From contig CM048853.1 in NCBI GenBank assembly GCA_026545225.1, positions 15,130,755 to 15,194,754 of the forward strand: a stretch of DNA of 64,000 nt. Reading direction: 5' to 3'. The notes under the pieces are model-generated. The model saw only the letters and a list, made by a program, of their open reading frames with translations, ran no database searches and was not told where the DNA came from. A program made the translations under genes and the position numbers. Within the stretch, counting starts at the first letter, position 1. Each line of letters opens with the position of its first letter. The stretch comes from Cornus controversa (Eukaryota; Streptophyta; Magnoliopsida; Cornales; Cornaceae). Shown piece after piece: positions 35,601-44,535 of the stretch.

Positions 35601-36895
35601 CACAACGTACTGCCACAGGTTGGCGTGTTTGCATTGATTACAGAAAGCTCAACTCTACGACAAGGAAAGATCACTTCCCCCTTCCATTCATTGACCAAAT
35701 ACTTGAAAGGTTAGCTGGTCAGAGTTATTATTGCTTTCTGGATGGCTACTCTGGTTATAACCAAGTAGCTATGGATCCAGAAGATCAAGAGAAGACCACT
35801 TTCACTTGTCCCTTTGGTACTTTTGCGTATCGTCGTATGCCTTTTGGATTATGTAATGCTCCGGCTACATTCCAGAGGTGTATGATGGCCATCTTTTCTG
35901 ACATGGTGGAAAAATTCTTGGAGGTGTTTATGGATGATTTCTCTGTTTTTGGATCATCTTTTGAACATTGTTTGAGCAATTTATCACTTGTGCTTCAAAG
36001 ATGCCGAGAACGGAATCTGGTACTTAGTTGGGAGAAGAGCCATTTTATGGTGAAAGAAGGTATTGTATTGGGCCATATTGTTTCAGAGAGGGGCATTGAA
36101 GTTGATAAAGCAAAGATCGACCTAATTGCAACTCTGCCTCATCCAACTTCGGTAAGGCAAGTTCGATCTTTCTTAGGCCATGCCGGGTTCTATAGAAGAT
36201 TCATCAAGGATTTCAGTAAAGTAGCTCGACCATTGTGCCATTTGTTATCTAAAGATGTTCCCTTTATCTTTGATGACGAGTGCGTGAAAGCTTTTGAAAA
36301 GCTTCGATCTCTGTTATCCTCGGCACCAATCATGCAGTCTCCAAAATGGGCTGTACCTTTTGAAATCATGTGTGATGCCTCTGATTATGCAGTGGGAGCC
36401 GTGTTGGGACAGAGAGAAGAGAAACGACCACATGTCATCTACTACGCTAGTAAGACTCTCTCTGATGCTCAACTCAATTATACAACCACAGAGAAAGAAC
36501 TTCTAGCTGTAGTGTTTGCCTTGGACAAGTTTCGTTCTTATTTATTAGGATCCAAGGTGGTTGTCTATTCTGATCATGCAGCATTGAGACATTTATTGGC
36601 AAAGAAAGAAACCAAACCGCGTCTTATTCGGTGGATTTTATTGCTGCAAGAATTTGATTTGGAGATAAAAGACAAAAAGGGGACGGAGAATGTGGTTGCA
36701 GATCATTTATCTCGAATCGAGTTTGAGCCGGTGATCGATGCACTACCAATTCGAGACTCATTCCCGGATGAGCAATTGTTTGGAATCACGTTGATGAAAG
36801 TTAATGGCCAAAGGTTGAAACATTGTGTGGAAGGATGTGTGCCAAGAAGAGACGTGGAGTCCGTCGACTTGACGGATCCCATCTATCCGACTTAA
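32630..36895 (+). CDS. Gag-protease-RT-RNase H polyprotein of E, integrase deleted
   Basis: A single 1421-codon frame opens at ATG 32630, 121 bases after the primer site. Gag core is at about residues 60-270, with a CCHC knuckle CEFCSSPMHNVSNC at 325-338. Aspartic protease has its active-site motif LLDLGAS near 649. RT spans about 940-1180: CIDYRKLN near 1003, FLDGYSGYNQ near 1035, catalytic MDD at 1101-1103. RNase H starts with [13 protein letters not shown] near 1248 and runs to [12 protein letters not shown]. Family members then continue into integrase; here DSFPDEQLF joins directly to [10 protein letters not shown] (from ~1390), the integrase C-terminal tail, and stops at 36895. All visible catalytic residues are intact. 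It could make particles and cDNA but not integrate it alone. F has the same junction. Confidence 0.95.
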   Translation: MQGRRSVADPLIPLDPEPERTLRQQRNIPVDTIVQEEEIIENMAEERNNNLVPNADGERARLLRDYYVPETYTSPAGFQLPNVTAQNYEIKSSIIQMLPSYFGLTQEDPYKHLDDFIEVCSTTKIHNFSEDAFRMRLFPFSLKDKAKYWFNSLPASSITTWTQMQHEFLKKYFPIGKTNQFRRAITGFSQHEGEQFYETWERFKDLLRKCPHHQVPKWQLVQSFHEGLTEANRQMVDASCGGTFMLKSEEEAWTLFENLSDNSLQHVSSTRSSRPATTRKTDGIFEVGASEAMPTDIDLIAQKVAAIMAANQTPSASNSSLLSPCEFCSSPMHNVSNCPSMGQFSDIQHEQVQATFTGPMNPPRGNTYNPTWRNHPGFSYSNQGAAMQPSYQPRTFVPQQQYQTQSPMAQRISAIEDKLTLTLSKFDKLDSLIETVQATAATVQSTVQLVHSHSQSIAKLESQFGQLATSLSRREEGKLPSQPIANPRGMQASTSNPHHEQVQAITTLRSGKIIDNKVGEKKEEEKVITSPSAEIPYEPKAPFPQRFLEASKLGKQGDKLHDMMEVFRQVKINLPLLDAIKQIPPYAKFLKDLCTQKRRSKSHVPKKVMLPQQVSSIIQQCTPPKYKDPGAPTISCIIGEHHVDKALLDLGASVNLLPYSVYLQLGLGELKPTSVVLQFADRSTKQPRGIIEDVLIKVDKFYFPVDFIVLDTEPVHNPKRHIPVILGRPFLATADACINCRSGIMDISFGNMNVKLNVFNAIQHPPDQSDVFSMDDIDECVEEFVSSSISRNSLEVCKSFYDFGNTNDEGLCEEVHAMLEVDAIQNTPPWRIPIEPLPFLSSTPLVPSLESPPELELKPLPDKLKYVFLGAQKTLPVIIASDLTEIQEKSLVEVLYQHREAIGWSVADLKGIDPSICMHKIHLEEGCKPTREAQRRLNPNMKEVVKKEVVKLLDAGIIYPISDSTWVSPTQVVPKKSGLTIVPNSMGELVPQRTATGWRVCIDYRKLNSTTRKDHFPLPFIDQILERLAGQSYYCFLDGYSGYNQVAMDPEDQEKTTFTCPFGTFAYRRMPFGLCNAPATFQRCMMAIFSDMVEKFLEVFMDDFSVFGSSFEHCLSNLSLVLQRCRERNLVLSWEKSHFMVKEGIVLGHIVSERGIEVDKAKIDLIATLPHPTSVRQVRSFLGHAGFYRRFIKDFSKVARPLCHLLSKDVPFIFDDECVKAFEKLRSLLSSAPIMQSPKWAVPFEIMCDASDYAVGAVLGQREEKRPHVIYYASKTLSDAQLNYTTTEKELLAVVFALDKFRSYLLGSKVVVYSDHAALRHLLAKKETKPRLIRWILLLQEFDLEIKDKKGTENVVADHLSRIEFEPVIDALPIRDSFPDEQLFGITLMKVNGQRLKHCVEGCVPRRDVESVDLTDPIYPT

Positions 36896-37784
36896 TCCCT
36901 TCGGAGAGTCAATCGTCTCCTACGGACGTTAAATAGTAGGTTTTGTATGTATTTCTATACTTTATTTCGTTTAGTTTTCTTTAATTTTAATTTTTGATTC
37001 TAGTTTTCTTAGGTTTTTCTTCAATTCTAGTTGCGTTTTAATGTTTTTTCTTTGAGTTTTTGATGTATAAGTTGCTTCCGGAGGATGCCAAGAGGTGTAC
37101 TGAGGTATTCGGACTCAAGACGGGTGAAAAATAGTGCTCTCGGTCGACCTTGGGCGATGGAGACTCAAAAATATCAAGTCTCGGTCGAACTTGGGCGATG
37201 GAGGGTCAAACAGGCCTTCAGGGGGGGGATCGATCGCCCCAGTCCAGGGGGATCGATCGCCCCATGGGAATTCTTGAAGATCCCCACCAGCAGGTGGGCG
37301 ATCGATCGCCCACTCCAAGGGGGATCGATCGCCCAAGGGTATAGAGGGGCTGGCCGAAAGTTTGCTCTCTAAATGGACTCCTTATCCTATTTGGTTGCTA
37401 CTACTTACATCTTCTACCTCTTTGAACTCCAATTCAAGTCCTATATCATCCGGAAAACTAATTTCTTCAATTAGTGATTATTATACAAGGATTCAACATT
37501 GATCAACATCAACTTCAACATCAAAGTGGATCAAAAATCACTAGTTCTCAAAGGAAGCTCACACTTTTTCAAGTTCAACATCAAAGTAAGTGAAGTTTTT
37601 CCTTGAAGAAATTGTTCAAATCTTTTTGAGGGCTTTTGAAGACCAAGTTTGGGGGATCAAATTGGTGCAATTACTTGTTCGATTTGGGTGGAAATATTGC
37701 CGAAAAAAGGAGGTTGAAGGTTACAAAAGAATTGTGCACACCAAGTGTTCGATTTAATTCCTCAACTACACTTTTTCTACTTCT
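36896..37784 (+). other. Intergenic region of E with palindrome block
   Basis: No gene seen. It holds T-rich sequence, two copies of a TCTCGGTCGA(C/A)CTTGGGCGATGG-like repeat (37138-37205), the GATCGATC block and CAAGTTCAACATCAA repeats (37500-37590) before the second frame. F has the same layout at 50456-51344. Confidence 0.85.
37221..37335 (+). repeat. GATCGATC near-palindrome block in E
   Basis: Four copies of a GATCGATC-centred element flanked by G and C runs. The third is a perfect 16-bp palindrome, GGGCGATCGATCGCCC. Conserved in number in F and D. Confidence 0.92.
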
Positions 37785-39008
37785 ATGGCACCAAAGAGAG
37801 CAAGTCACCAAGATGCTTCAAGTTCACGTAATCCTCGCCGAGCGAGGAATGATCCGACCACAGGTTCTTCACGATCTCGCCGAGACGGTATTCAAGAGAG
37901 ATGGCATCCAAGGGCGTTGAACTATGAAACAACGTTTGACATAGCCGAGCTTTATGGTATGTTTCCCGAGACACGGTGGGGGGTTTCCGACATCCGTCGT
38001 CGTCGGTCGGCATCCATTTTTGTTCCACTCTCATCTACTATTTACCCGAGGCTTGTCAAGGTATTTTATCAAAACTTAATACCAAAACCTGATGAGCGGG
38101 ATGTGCTTACTTCTTCCGTAGATGGAACAATAGTTCGAGTTGACATGTCATCCATTGCCATTGCCATGGGTTGTCCTCATGAATGCCCAGCTGATTTATC
38201 TCATATCTACACTCCTTTACCCGACGAGTTGTCGGTGGGCAATGTGGTTGCACGATTGTGTGCCAACCAATTTTCTGGGCCGAAAAGGAATGCAGCTTCA
38301 AAGTCTTCAATGCCAAATCATTTATGGTTCCTTGACGCTGTGCTACTCAAGAATGTATGTCCAATTGGACATAAAACCGAAAGACGTCAAGAGTTCCTCA
38401 GAGCCTTATATGCCATACATTTTGGGCATTGGCTGTCATTCCCACAGATTGTCTGGGGCCAGATGGAGAAATTCTATTCCAAGGTTGTGGCCAAAGTACC
38501 AGACAGTGCAAGTGACTGGGAGTTCCCATTCCCTACTATTATTCACCAGTTGCTTGTAACACAGGGGTATGCAGTCCACGAGGACGAGCTTGCGTTTCCA
38601 CATGACCTTCATTATGGCACGCATGACTGGAACTTGAGTCGATCTCATATGCACCAGAGAGTCATAGCGGCGCCTGGTGAGGTATCTCGGTTGGCCCAAG
38701 GAGGAGAGCATGTAGATGTACCACCACCGGTAGATGATCCAGAGGAGATGGAGGCAGAGGAAGAGGAAGTGCATGCACAGGCTGGTGGCCATGATTATCA
38801 ATACTTAGAAGGGCAGATTGCTGGGTTGACAGCCCAGTTTGGCACCCTACAGACAGAGGTCTCCACACAGTTTGGTGCAATGAGAGCAGAGATGGCGGAT
38901 CACTTTCGTGACACTCGCCAAGAGCAACTAGAGATGAGGAGGATGATGCGTGCACTGATGCGCCAAGCAAACTTAGATCCGGATGCTCAGTCACCACCAC
39001 ATCCTTGA
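37785..39008 (+). CDS. Second reading frame of E, plant-transposon-protein-like, function unknown
   Basis: A 407-codon intact frame lies 889 bases after the pol frame. The N-terminus is basic and Ser/Arg-rich (MAPKRASHQDASSSRNPRRA). The middle (about 45-240) resembles a domain often annotated as a putative plant transposon protein near Athila-type elements (PRLVKVFYQNL, then IYTPLPDELSVGN). An acidic run (EEMEAEEEEV) near residues 320-330 precedes a likely coiled coil (YLEGQIAGLTAQFGTLQTEV and on to ~395). I see no signal peptide or membrane segment, so an envelope role is not supported. F has the same length with three stops; D lacks it. It is likely expressed from a spliced or internal transcript. 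Family match is from memory. Confidence 0.85.
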   Translation: MAPKRASHQDASSSRNPRRARNDPTTGSSRSRRDGIQERWHPRALNYETTFDIAELYGMFPETRWGVSDIRRRRSASIFVPLSSTIYPRLVKVFYQNLIPKPDERDVLTSSVDGTIVRVDMSSIAIAMGCPHECPADLSHIYTPLPDELSVGNVVARLCANQFSGPKRNAASKSSMPNHLWFLDAVLLKNVCPIGHKTERRQEFLRALYAIHFGHWLSFPQIVWGQMEKFYSKVVAKVPDSASDWEFPFPTIIHQLLVTQGYAVHEDELAFPHDLHYGTHDWNLSRSHMHQRVIAAPGEVSRLAQGGEHVDVPPPVDDPEEMEAEEEEVHAQAGGHDYQYLEGQIAGLTAQFGTLQTEVSTQFGAMRAEMADHFRDTRQEQLEMRRMMRALMRQANLDPDAQSPPHP

Positions 39009-40662
39009 CAGGAAGGTAACCATCTTTTGTATATTATTTTATTTTTAGTTTTTCTGTTTAGTTTTTTTTTTTTTGTAGTTAGATGTTTATAATTTGAAAA
39101 AAAAATTTTTTTGAAAAATGGAAAAAAATATTTTATTTTATTTTTTTTTAAGGATTTTTCTCTTTCATATTTATTTTCACCCATACTATTTTCACTTGAT
39201 CTTTGGGGTATAGTGGTTTGTTTTGACAGGTTGAATCATCCAAGTTTGGGGGTGTGCTTGCCTTGCCTTCATGCTAGTGATGTGCTCTATTTTCTTGCCA
39301 CTACTCCTTGGTTCCGGTAATATCGTTCTTACCTTCTCTATGCTTCAATTGGGTGTCCATTGAGGACAATGTACAGTTTAAGTTTGGGGGTGAGGCGATG
39401 CCTATTTTTGTGCTTTATTGGAATATGGGGGGAAATTTGTGTGAAATTCTTTTTGTATTAGGATTTTATTTTATTTTATTTTCTTAGTTTGTTTTTTTAT
39501 TTTATTTTGTTTTATTTTTAGATAGAATGTTTTGACATTATTCAAGGGATTAATACCTTATGTAGGTACATAACTTGCAATTTTTGAGTATGTTTTAAAT
39601 TCTTGAAAACTATGGTTTAAATTAAGTGGTTTTAATCATGGTTTGCAATAACATGTTTTGAAGTGATTAATTGTAGTTTCCTTACATGCACAAACACACT
39701 AGCATAGTCTTATGGGGTATAGACTGTGGTTCTGAGTTATTGAGTTACATGTGCTTGATATTAATTAGTATCTCTTGAGAATGAGTACCGATAATGTGTT
39801 TTACGTGACTTCAATGAAAAAGAAAAAAAAAAGAAAAAAGAAAAAAAAAAGAAAAAAGTGATGAATAAGCAAATCAATTTGATCCTTTTCATGAGTAACC
39901 GGACCTCTATGCCTCAGGAAGCACGGAGTGTTCGCGTCAAAAGTGAAAGGGTGAGGAAAGATGAGCATTGGTTGTCTTGATTTGTAGCCTGACTGATTCG
40001 AGTAATTAGGTCTTCGGGGTATCTCAAAGCCTAGTGCCCTAAAGCCATCTGGTTTGGGAGTCACTGACTGAAAGCTTGCTACATGGATCTTTCAGAAAGC
40101 TTAATAGATCAAGACATTGCACAACCAATAAAGCAATGAAAAAAAAGAATGATGAAAAAAAAAAATGAAAAAGTCATGTATGCATGTTGGGAAGTATGAT
40201 TTCAATAAGGGGAGCTAGTGAGTTGAAAGGGTATGTGCCTTAATATATTCAGAGCTAGGTTATGCTACATGAGATGATTGTTAGTTCACTTTACACGAGG
40301 GAGCTAGAGTTAATTATTTTGAGATATGTTGATGTGAATTATGCATGGGGACCATTGCTTTGAATTATATAATTTGAAAGTTTGAAATTATTCTTGAATG
40401 CAAGTTTGTAACTATGTATTGTAATCTTCTTCTTGAATTAATGTTGAAACAGAATTTTGAATGTTTGTGGGTAACATTTCTGGAAACCCTCACGAGACTA
40501 TACTCGTCCACTAGGGGGAACCTAGGGGTTTAAAGGCTTGTTGCATATGCTAAATGCAATCGTTTCTCCCACGAAAGTGGAGTTTGGGTAGTTTAGTTAG
40601 TATTTAGTAGTTTCTTTATTTTAGTTTTGTTTTATTCTATTGCTAAGGGACTAGCAATATGT
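39009..40662 (+). other. Element E 3' non-coding region
   Basis: No gene seen. It has T-rich tracts, two internal copies of the polypurine motif AAGTTTGGGGGTG (39242-39254 and 39380-39392), an A-rich run (39820-39856) and the conserved 3' block. An open antisense frame through the block is shared with D and F but has no ATG and is explained by sequence conservation. Confidence 0.85.
39858..40135 (+). other. Conserved 3' block of the E family (copy in E)
   Basis: About 280 bases are strongly conserved in F (53426-53705) and D (19991-20270). The hairpin arms CTGAAAG (40068-40074) and CTTTCAG (40089-40095) enclose a 14-base loop. A cis-acting RNA role such as packaging, export or processing is a guess. 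Confidence 0.75.
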
Positions 40663-40675
40663 AAGTTTGGGGGTG
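40663..40675 (+). other. Polypurine tract of E
   Basis: AAGTTTGGGGGTG lies directly before the 3' LTR start TGATAGGCG. Confidence 0.95.
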
Positions 40676-42181
40676 TGATAGGCGTTGAATGTTACGCATT
40701 CTAGCCTCTTAACTTATGTATTTTATTCTCTTAGTGATAGATTATTTTGTTATTTTACTTTGTTTTAGTGTTTTCTGTATTTTCAGGGCCTTAATGATTA
40801 TTTCAGTTAAAACCGTGCTTTTGGGTTTTTAAAGAAGACATCCAAGATGGTGAGATGAAGCCTACATCAAGGAGATTCACTCAACCATTTATTTCAACTC
40901 AAATCAGCCCAAAAAAGAGGTCCAAGAGAATTACAGCTGCTTAAGAAGGTTTCGGGCCTGAAGCCCAAATCTGCGCATAATGCAGTCTTAATCCCGTTTT
41001 GGAAAACGGACCAGAAGTCTTATTTCCGAGCCTCAAATCGACATTATTTCCGCGTAGGGTTGAACGAAATTTGATTCTGCACACTTTTGTATTTCACGAA
41101 AATTCCGTGAATCGGACTTCTAGTGGGTCAAAAGTCGGGCCGAAGTCAGCAGGAAAAACCCCCCTGATTAGTGCTGCGGGAAACCCTAATTAATTCCTAA
41201 TTGGATTAGGACTTTGGTGTATTCTCTTGGGGAATAAAGGGAAGACTTGGAGGCTGAAGAGAGAGAGCTTACACAGAGATTGGAGAGTCTGAGAGGGCTG
41301 AAGAGAACAGAACATATTGCAGAGCCATTGGAGAACGAAGTCATACGCGTAATTCAGAAAGATGATGTCTTCTTCCTCAACAGTTGAAGCTTCTTCTTCT
41401 ACCATGAGCGGCTAGTTCATCCACTAGGGTTTTGATGTAGCCCTAACAAAGCATCAATGGTTTGATTGTTTTAATTATTGGGGACCTTTATATACATGCA
41501 TAGATTGTGTAATTGTGAGGATTCTTATTAATGAATTGAGCAATAAAAGTCTTGTAAATTCAATCTCAATGATTTCTTATCTTGTCTTAGATATTTAGTT
41601 GTTGTTATTGAACTCAATCTCTTTTGTTTTCTGTGATCATGAGAGAGATTATTACACAATGGTAATCACTGAATATATTGTTATGAGCTTTGATGGATTA
41701 TGCCTAGAGAAGATGAACCATACTGCACCCTAGATTAGAGTAGTTAGGCAGATGGCCCATGCCAATCGAAGATAGTCCATGGCTTAGCCTTAATCATATA
41801 TTATCTTCTTGACGGATGAAGGTGAGCTTGTAGCCACCGACACCACTTATGCATGATGTAATTCCCCTATAGTTGATTCAATTGACCATTGATTGTGGAG
41901 TTAGTGGTGAAGTCAAACACCCTAGGTTTCTCTCTTATTATCTTCATTATCTGTTTACCTTTGATTTATTTTATTTTATCTTTTTAATTAGTTAAAAATC
42001 AGAATTCTTTTCTTATAAATTTAATTAGAATTAGTTCTGTGTTCCAACTCGTCAGAACATAATCCCTGAGGTACGATACCCATTCATTTCGATAGCCCTA
42101 TTCTGCAAGGAATTCGTTCTATTGCGAAGTGTGGAAAATTTTAATTGATATACTTTTTGAGTCACACTCACACACGAATCA
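40676..42181 (+). repeat. Element E 3' LTR
   Basis: 1506 bp, almost identical to 30980-32485, ending CACACGAATCA next to TSD GGCAC. Confidence 0.97.
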
Positions 42182-43033
42182 GGCACATAAGCATATATGC
42201 TCTCATTCTCTCACATTCTCATGCATTTATCCCTCACATCATGCATATTAGGAGATACACATCTATTGCATAGAAGAGATTCAAGAGAAGAAGAAAACAC
42301 CTTATTCCACCCTTCTTACATCTCTAAAACATGCAATACACACCCTTAGCTCTCACCACTTCACCCGAAACCCTAGAATCGACAAGTAGATGAGAAAGAA
42401 CACCTCTATCTCGAAAATGAAGACCTTCAAAGCACTTCACCAATTTTCCAGCGATGGCCACCTTGCCGATTTGTAACTTTGTTCGGTTCAAATGGAAGCC
42501 CTAGCCGTCCCCTACGTATCTCCCTTCTTCGGTGAAACCCGAATCGCACCCGAACGGCTCCGAAATGTAGAGAGAGGAAAAGAGGGAAATGTTAGAGAGA
42601 GAAGGATCCGTGTGAAATGGCTGGGATCAACCTCAGCCAGATATTTAAAATATCTAAGGCATGGAAAATGACTAAAATGCCCCCGGTCACTTAACGTACC
42701 CTCCCGAGCTCCGTTTTTGATTTCAAAAACTCCTACGGTCTTGAAATCACTTCATCTACTCTCTAAACATTTCATCTAATCCATTCTCAAAAATAAATAT
42801 TTTTGAGAATTTTTCGGATTTCCGGGCCCACTTAAGTTGTATCCCGGGCCCCGGTTTGACCAAAAAGTCAAACTTCTCCAAATCTCTCAAAAATTTTCCA
42901 AAACCTTTATAACACTTCCCAAACATGTTCCCCACATTCAAAAAATGTTAAACATGACTCAAAATGCATTTATGGCAATTATTATGCGAGAAATGTAAAA
43001 TCGGCCAAAATTAGTCACGGTCTCTATAATAGT

Positions 43034-44535
43034 GGTGAGATGCAACGTGCGATGGCTCAGTGCATCTGCAACAAGGTTTAGACTCCCTGTTTGGTACCTT
43101 AGTGCAAACGTGAACTCCTACAAGTATGCCACCCACTTCGCATGCCATCTACTCAGCTTGTGTTGGCCATTGATGTACTTCAAGGCCTCATGATCAGTGA
43201 GAAGAATGAACTCCCTCTGTATTAAGTAGTGATGCCAATGCTTCAAGGACTGAACGATGACATAAAACTTCAGATCATAAATTGAATAATTCTTCTTTGA
43301 TCCTGATAGCTTCTCACTGAAAAAAGCTATTGGGCTCCCCTCCTGACTCAGAACACCACCAATGCCAACCCCAAATGCATCACAGTTTACCTCAAACACC
43401 TTTTCAAAGTCAGGAAGTGCCAAAACTGGTGCCTCTATCATCTTTTGCTTGACCAAATGAAAATTGGCCTCCGCCTCCTCGGACCAATGGAAATCATGTC
43501 CTTTGAGGCACTCTGTGACATGAGCAATCAGAGTGCTGAAGTTCCTGATGAACTGACGATAGAAAGATGCCAACCCATGGAAACTTCAGACATCGTGCAA
43601 GGTTTTTGGTTTGGGCCACTCCAAGACTGCGTCTATCTTTGACGGATCTGCATGAACACTATCAGTAGACACAACAAAACCAAGAAAAGTTACAGAAGTA
43701 GTGAAAAAAGAACACTTCTTCTGATTGATGAACAGGTGCTCTGTCCTCAACATAGCAAAAATAGAATGGAGGTGATCAAAGTGTGACATCCATGTCGGAC
43801 TATAGATAAGGATGTCATCGAAGTAAACTACAACAAATTTCCCCATGAAAGTCATAGAACCTGATGCATAAATCTCATAAATGTACTGGGCGCATTGGAC
43901 AACCTAAAAGGCATGACCATCCACTCATACAACCCATGTTGCATTTTAAATGCTATCTTCCACTCATCCTTAGGCCTTATTCTAATCTGGTGGTATCCGC
44001 TTTTAAGGTCAATTTTTGAGAAAACCTTAGAACCAGATAGCTGGTCTAACATATCATCTAGACGGGGAATTGGAAACCTGTATTTCACTGTAATCCTGTT
44101 GATTGCTCTACTATCAACACACATACATCAAGAGCCATCTTTCTTTGGCACTAGTAGAGCAGGAACTACATATGGGCTCATACTATCATGGATGTAGCCC
44201 CTCTCTAACAACTCTACCACCTGTCGCTGCAACTCTTCAGATTCCTTGGGACTGAGGTGATACGCCAGTCAATTAGGCAAACTAGACCCTAGAACAAGGT
44301 TGATCTGATGCTGAATATCCCTTAGAGGTGGCAGCCTAGGAGGAAGATCCTCTGGCATTAGGTCAGAAAACTCTGCTAGTAGCTGCTGCACCTCTACTGG
44401 TAAATCTGGATTCAGGTCTATTGCGCTATTTCAACAAGGCAGCAGAGCATAGACCACTTTTTCATGCTCAATCTCAGTTAAAAACTTGGACATAGAAAGC
44501 AGGTTAGTAGTATTGGCTACTGGGGTAGGAATGGT
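43034..44535 (-). pseudogene. Element A reverse transcriptase and RNase H
   Basis: On the - strand from 44535: a [16 protein letters not shown] linker, then RT (DGS then a stop where W is expected, [39 protein letters not shown], and VVYFDDILIYS with catalytic DD). A frame shift near 43855 falls between FMHQVL and the next box. RNase H reads CDAFGVGIGGVLSQEG and LLTDHEALKYI. At 43034 the frame is cut by B; integrase lies at 5097 on the other side. F cuts it off from protease at 44535/55696. Inactive. Confidence 0.9.

Larger units (their letters stand above)
30980..42181 (+). mobile_element. Element E: young Athila-like Ty3/gypsy element lacking integrase
   Basis: E has perfect TSD GGCAC (30975-30979 and 42182-42186); the uninterrupted site is visible in the other B LTR at 15808-15812. 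LTRs of 1506 bp each (30980-32485, 40676-42181) differ at about two positions by eye. In order it carries a tRNA-Asp-type primer site, an intact gag-protease-RT-RNase H frame, a palindrome block, an intact second frame, a conserved 3' block and a polypurine tract. Gag and protease style, the primer site and the MDDF RT box identify an Athila-like lineage. Integrase zinc-binding and catalytic domains are absent. It is the youngest clear insertion here. Confidence 0.95.
5098..43028 (-). mobile_element. Element B: Tekay/Del-like Ty3/gypsy chromovirus, split by C, D and E
   Basis: B lies on the - strand with 3' LTR 5098-16663 (contains C) and 5' LTR 28998-43028 (contains E). The flanking TSD is ATAGT (5093-5097 and 43029-43033), a perfect match. 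Removing C, D and E with one TSD copy each leaves about 10.6 kb: two LTRs of roughly 2.9 and 2.8 kb and about 4.9 kb of internal sequence. Gag with two zinc knuckles, protease, RT, RNase H, integrase and a chromodomain are all recognisable and all contain stops. The chromodomain and long LTRs point to Tekay/Del. B sits in the pol gene of A: RNase H of A resumes at 43034 and integrase lies left of 5097. Confidence 0.92.
28998..43028 (-). repeat. Element B 5' LTR, interrupted by E
   Basis: The LTR is 28998-30979 plus 42187-43028, about 2.82 kb, matching the left LTR. Both outer dinucleotides are mutated: TG to TA at 28998-28999 and CA to TA at 43027-43028. It has the unbroken site of C (CTGAA at 29243-29247). 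A long TA run lies at 30158-30189. No gene present. Confidence 0.92.

Noticed and set aside
33086-36506. Short frames inside the E polyprotein in other frames and on the - strand
   Set aside because: Shadows of a long intact coding frame with clear domains.
37785-39008. Envelope protein call for the second frame of E
   Set aside because: No signal peptide or membrane-spanning segment is visible; position alone is not enough.
39801-40064. Antisense frame conserved in E, D and F (PKPDGFRALGF...)
   Set aside because: It lacks an ATG and is antisense to the element in all three copies. The conservation is better explained by a non-coding block shared by descent.
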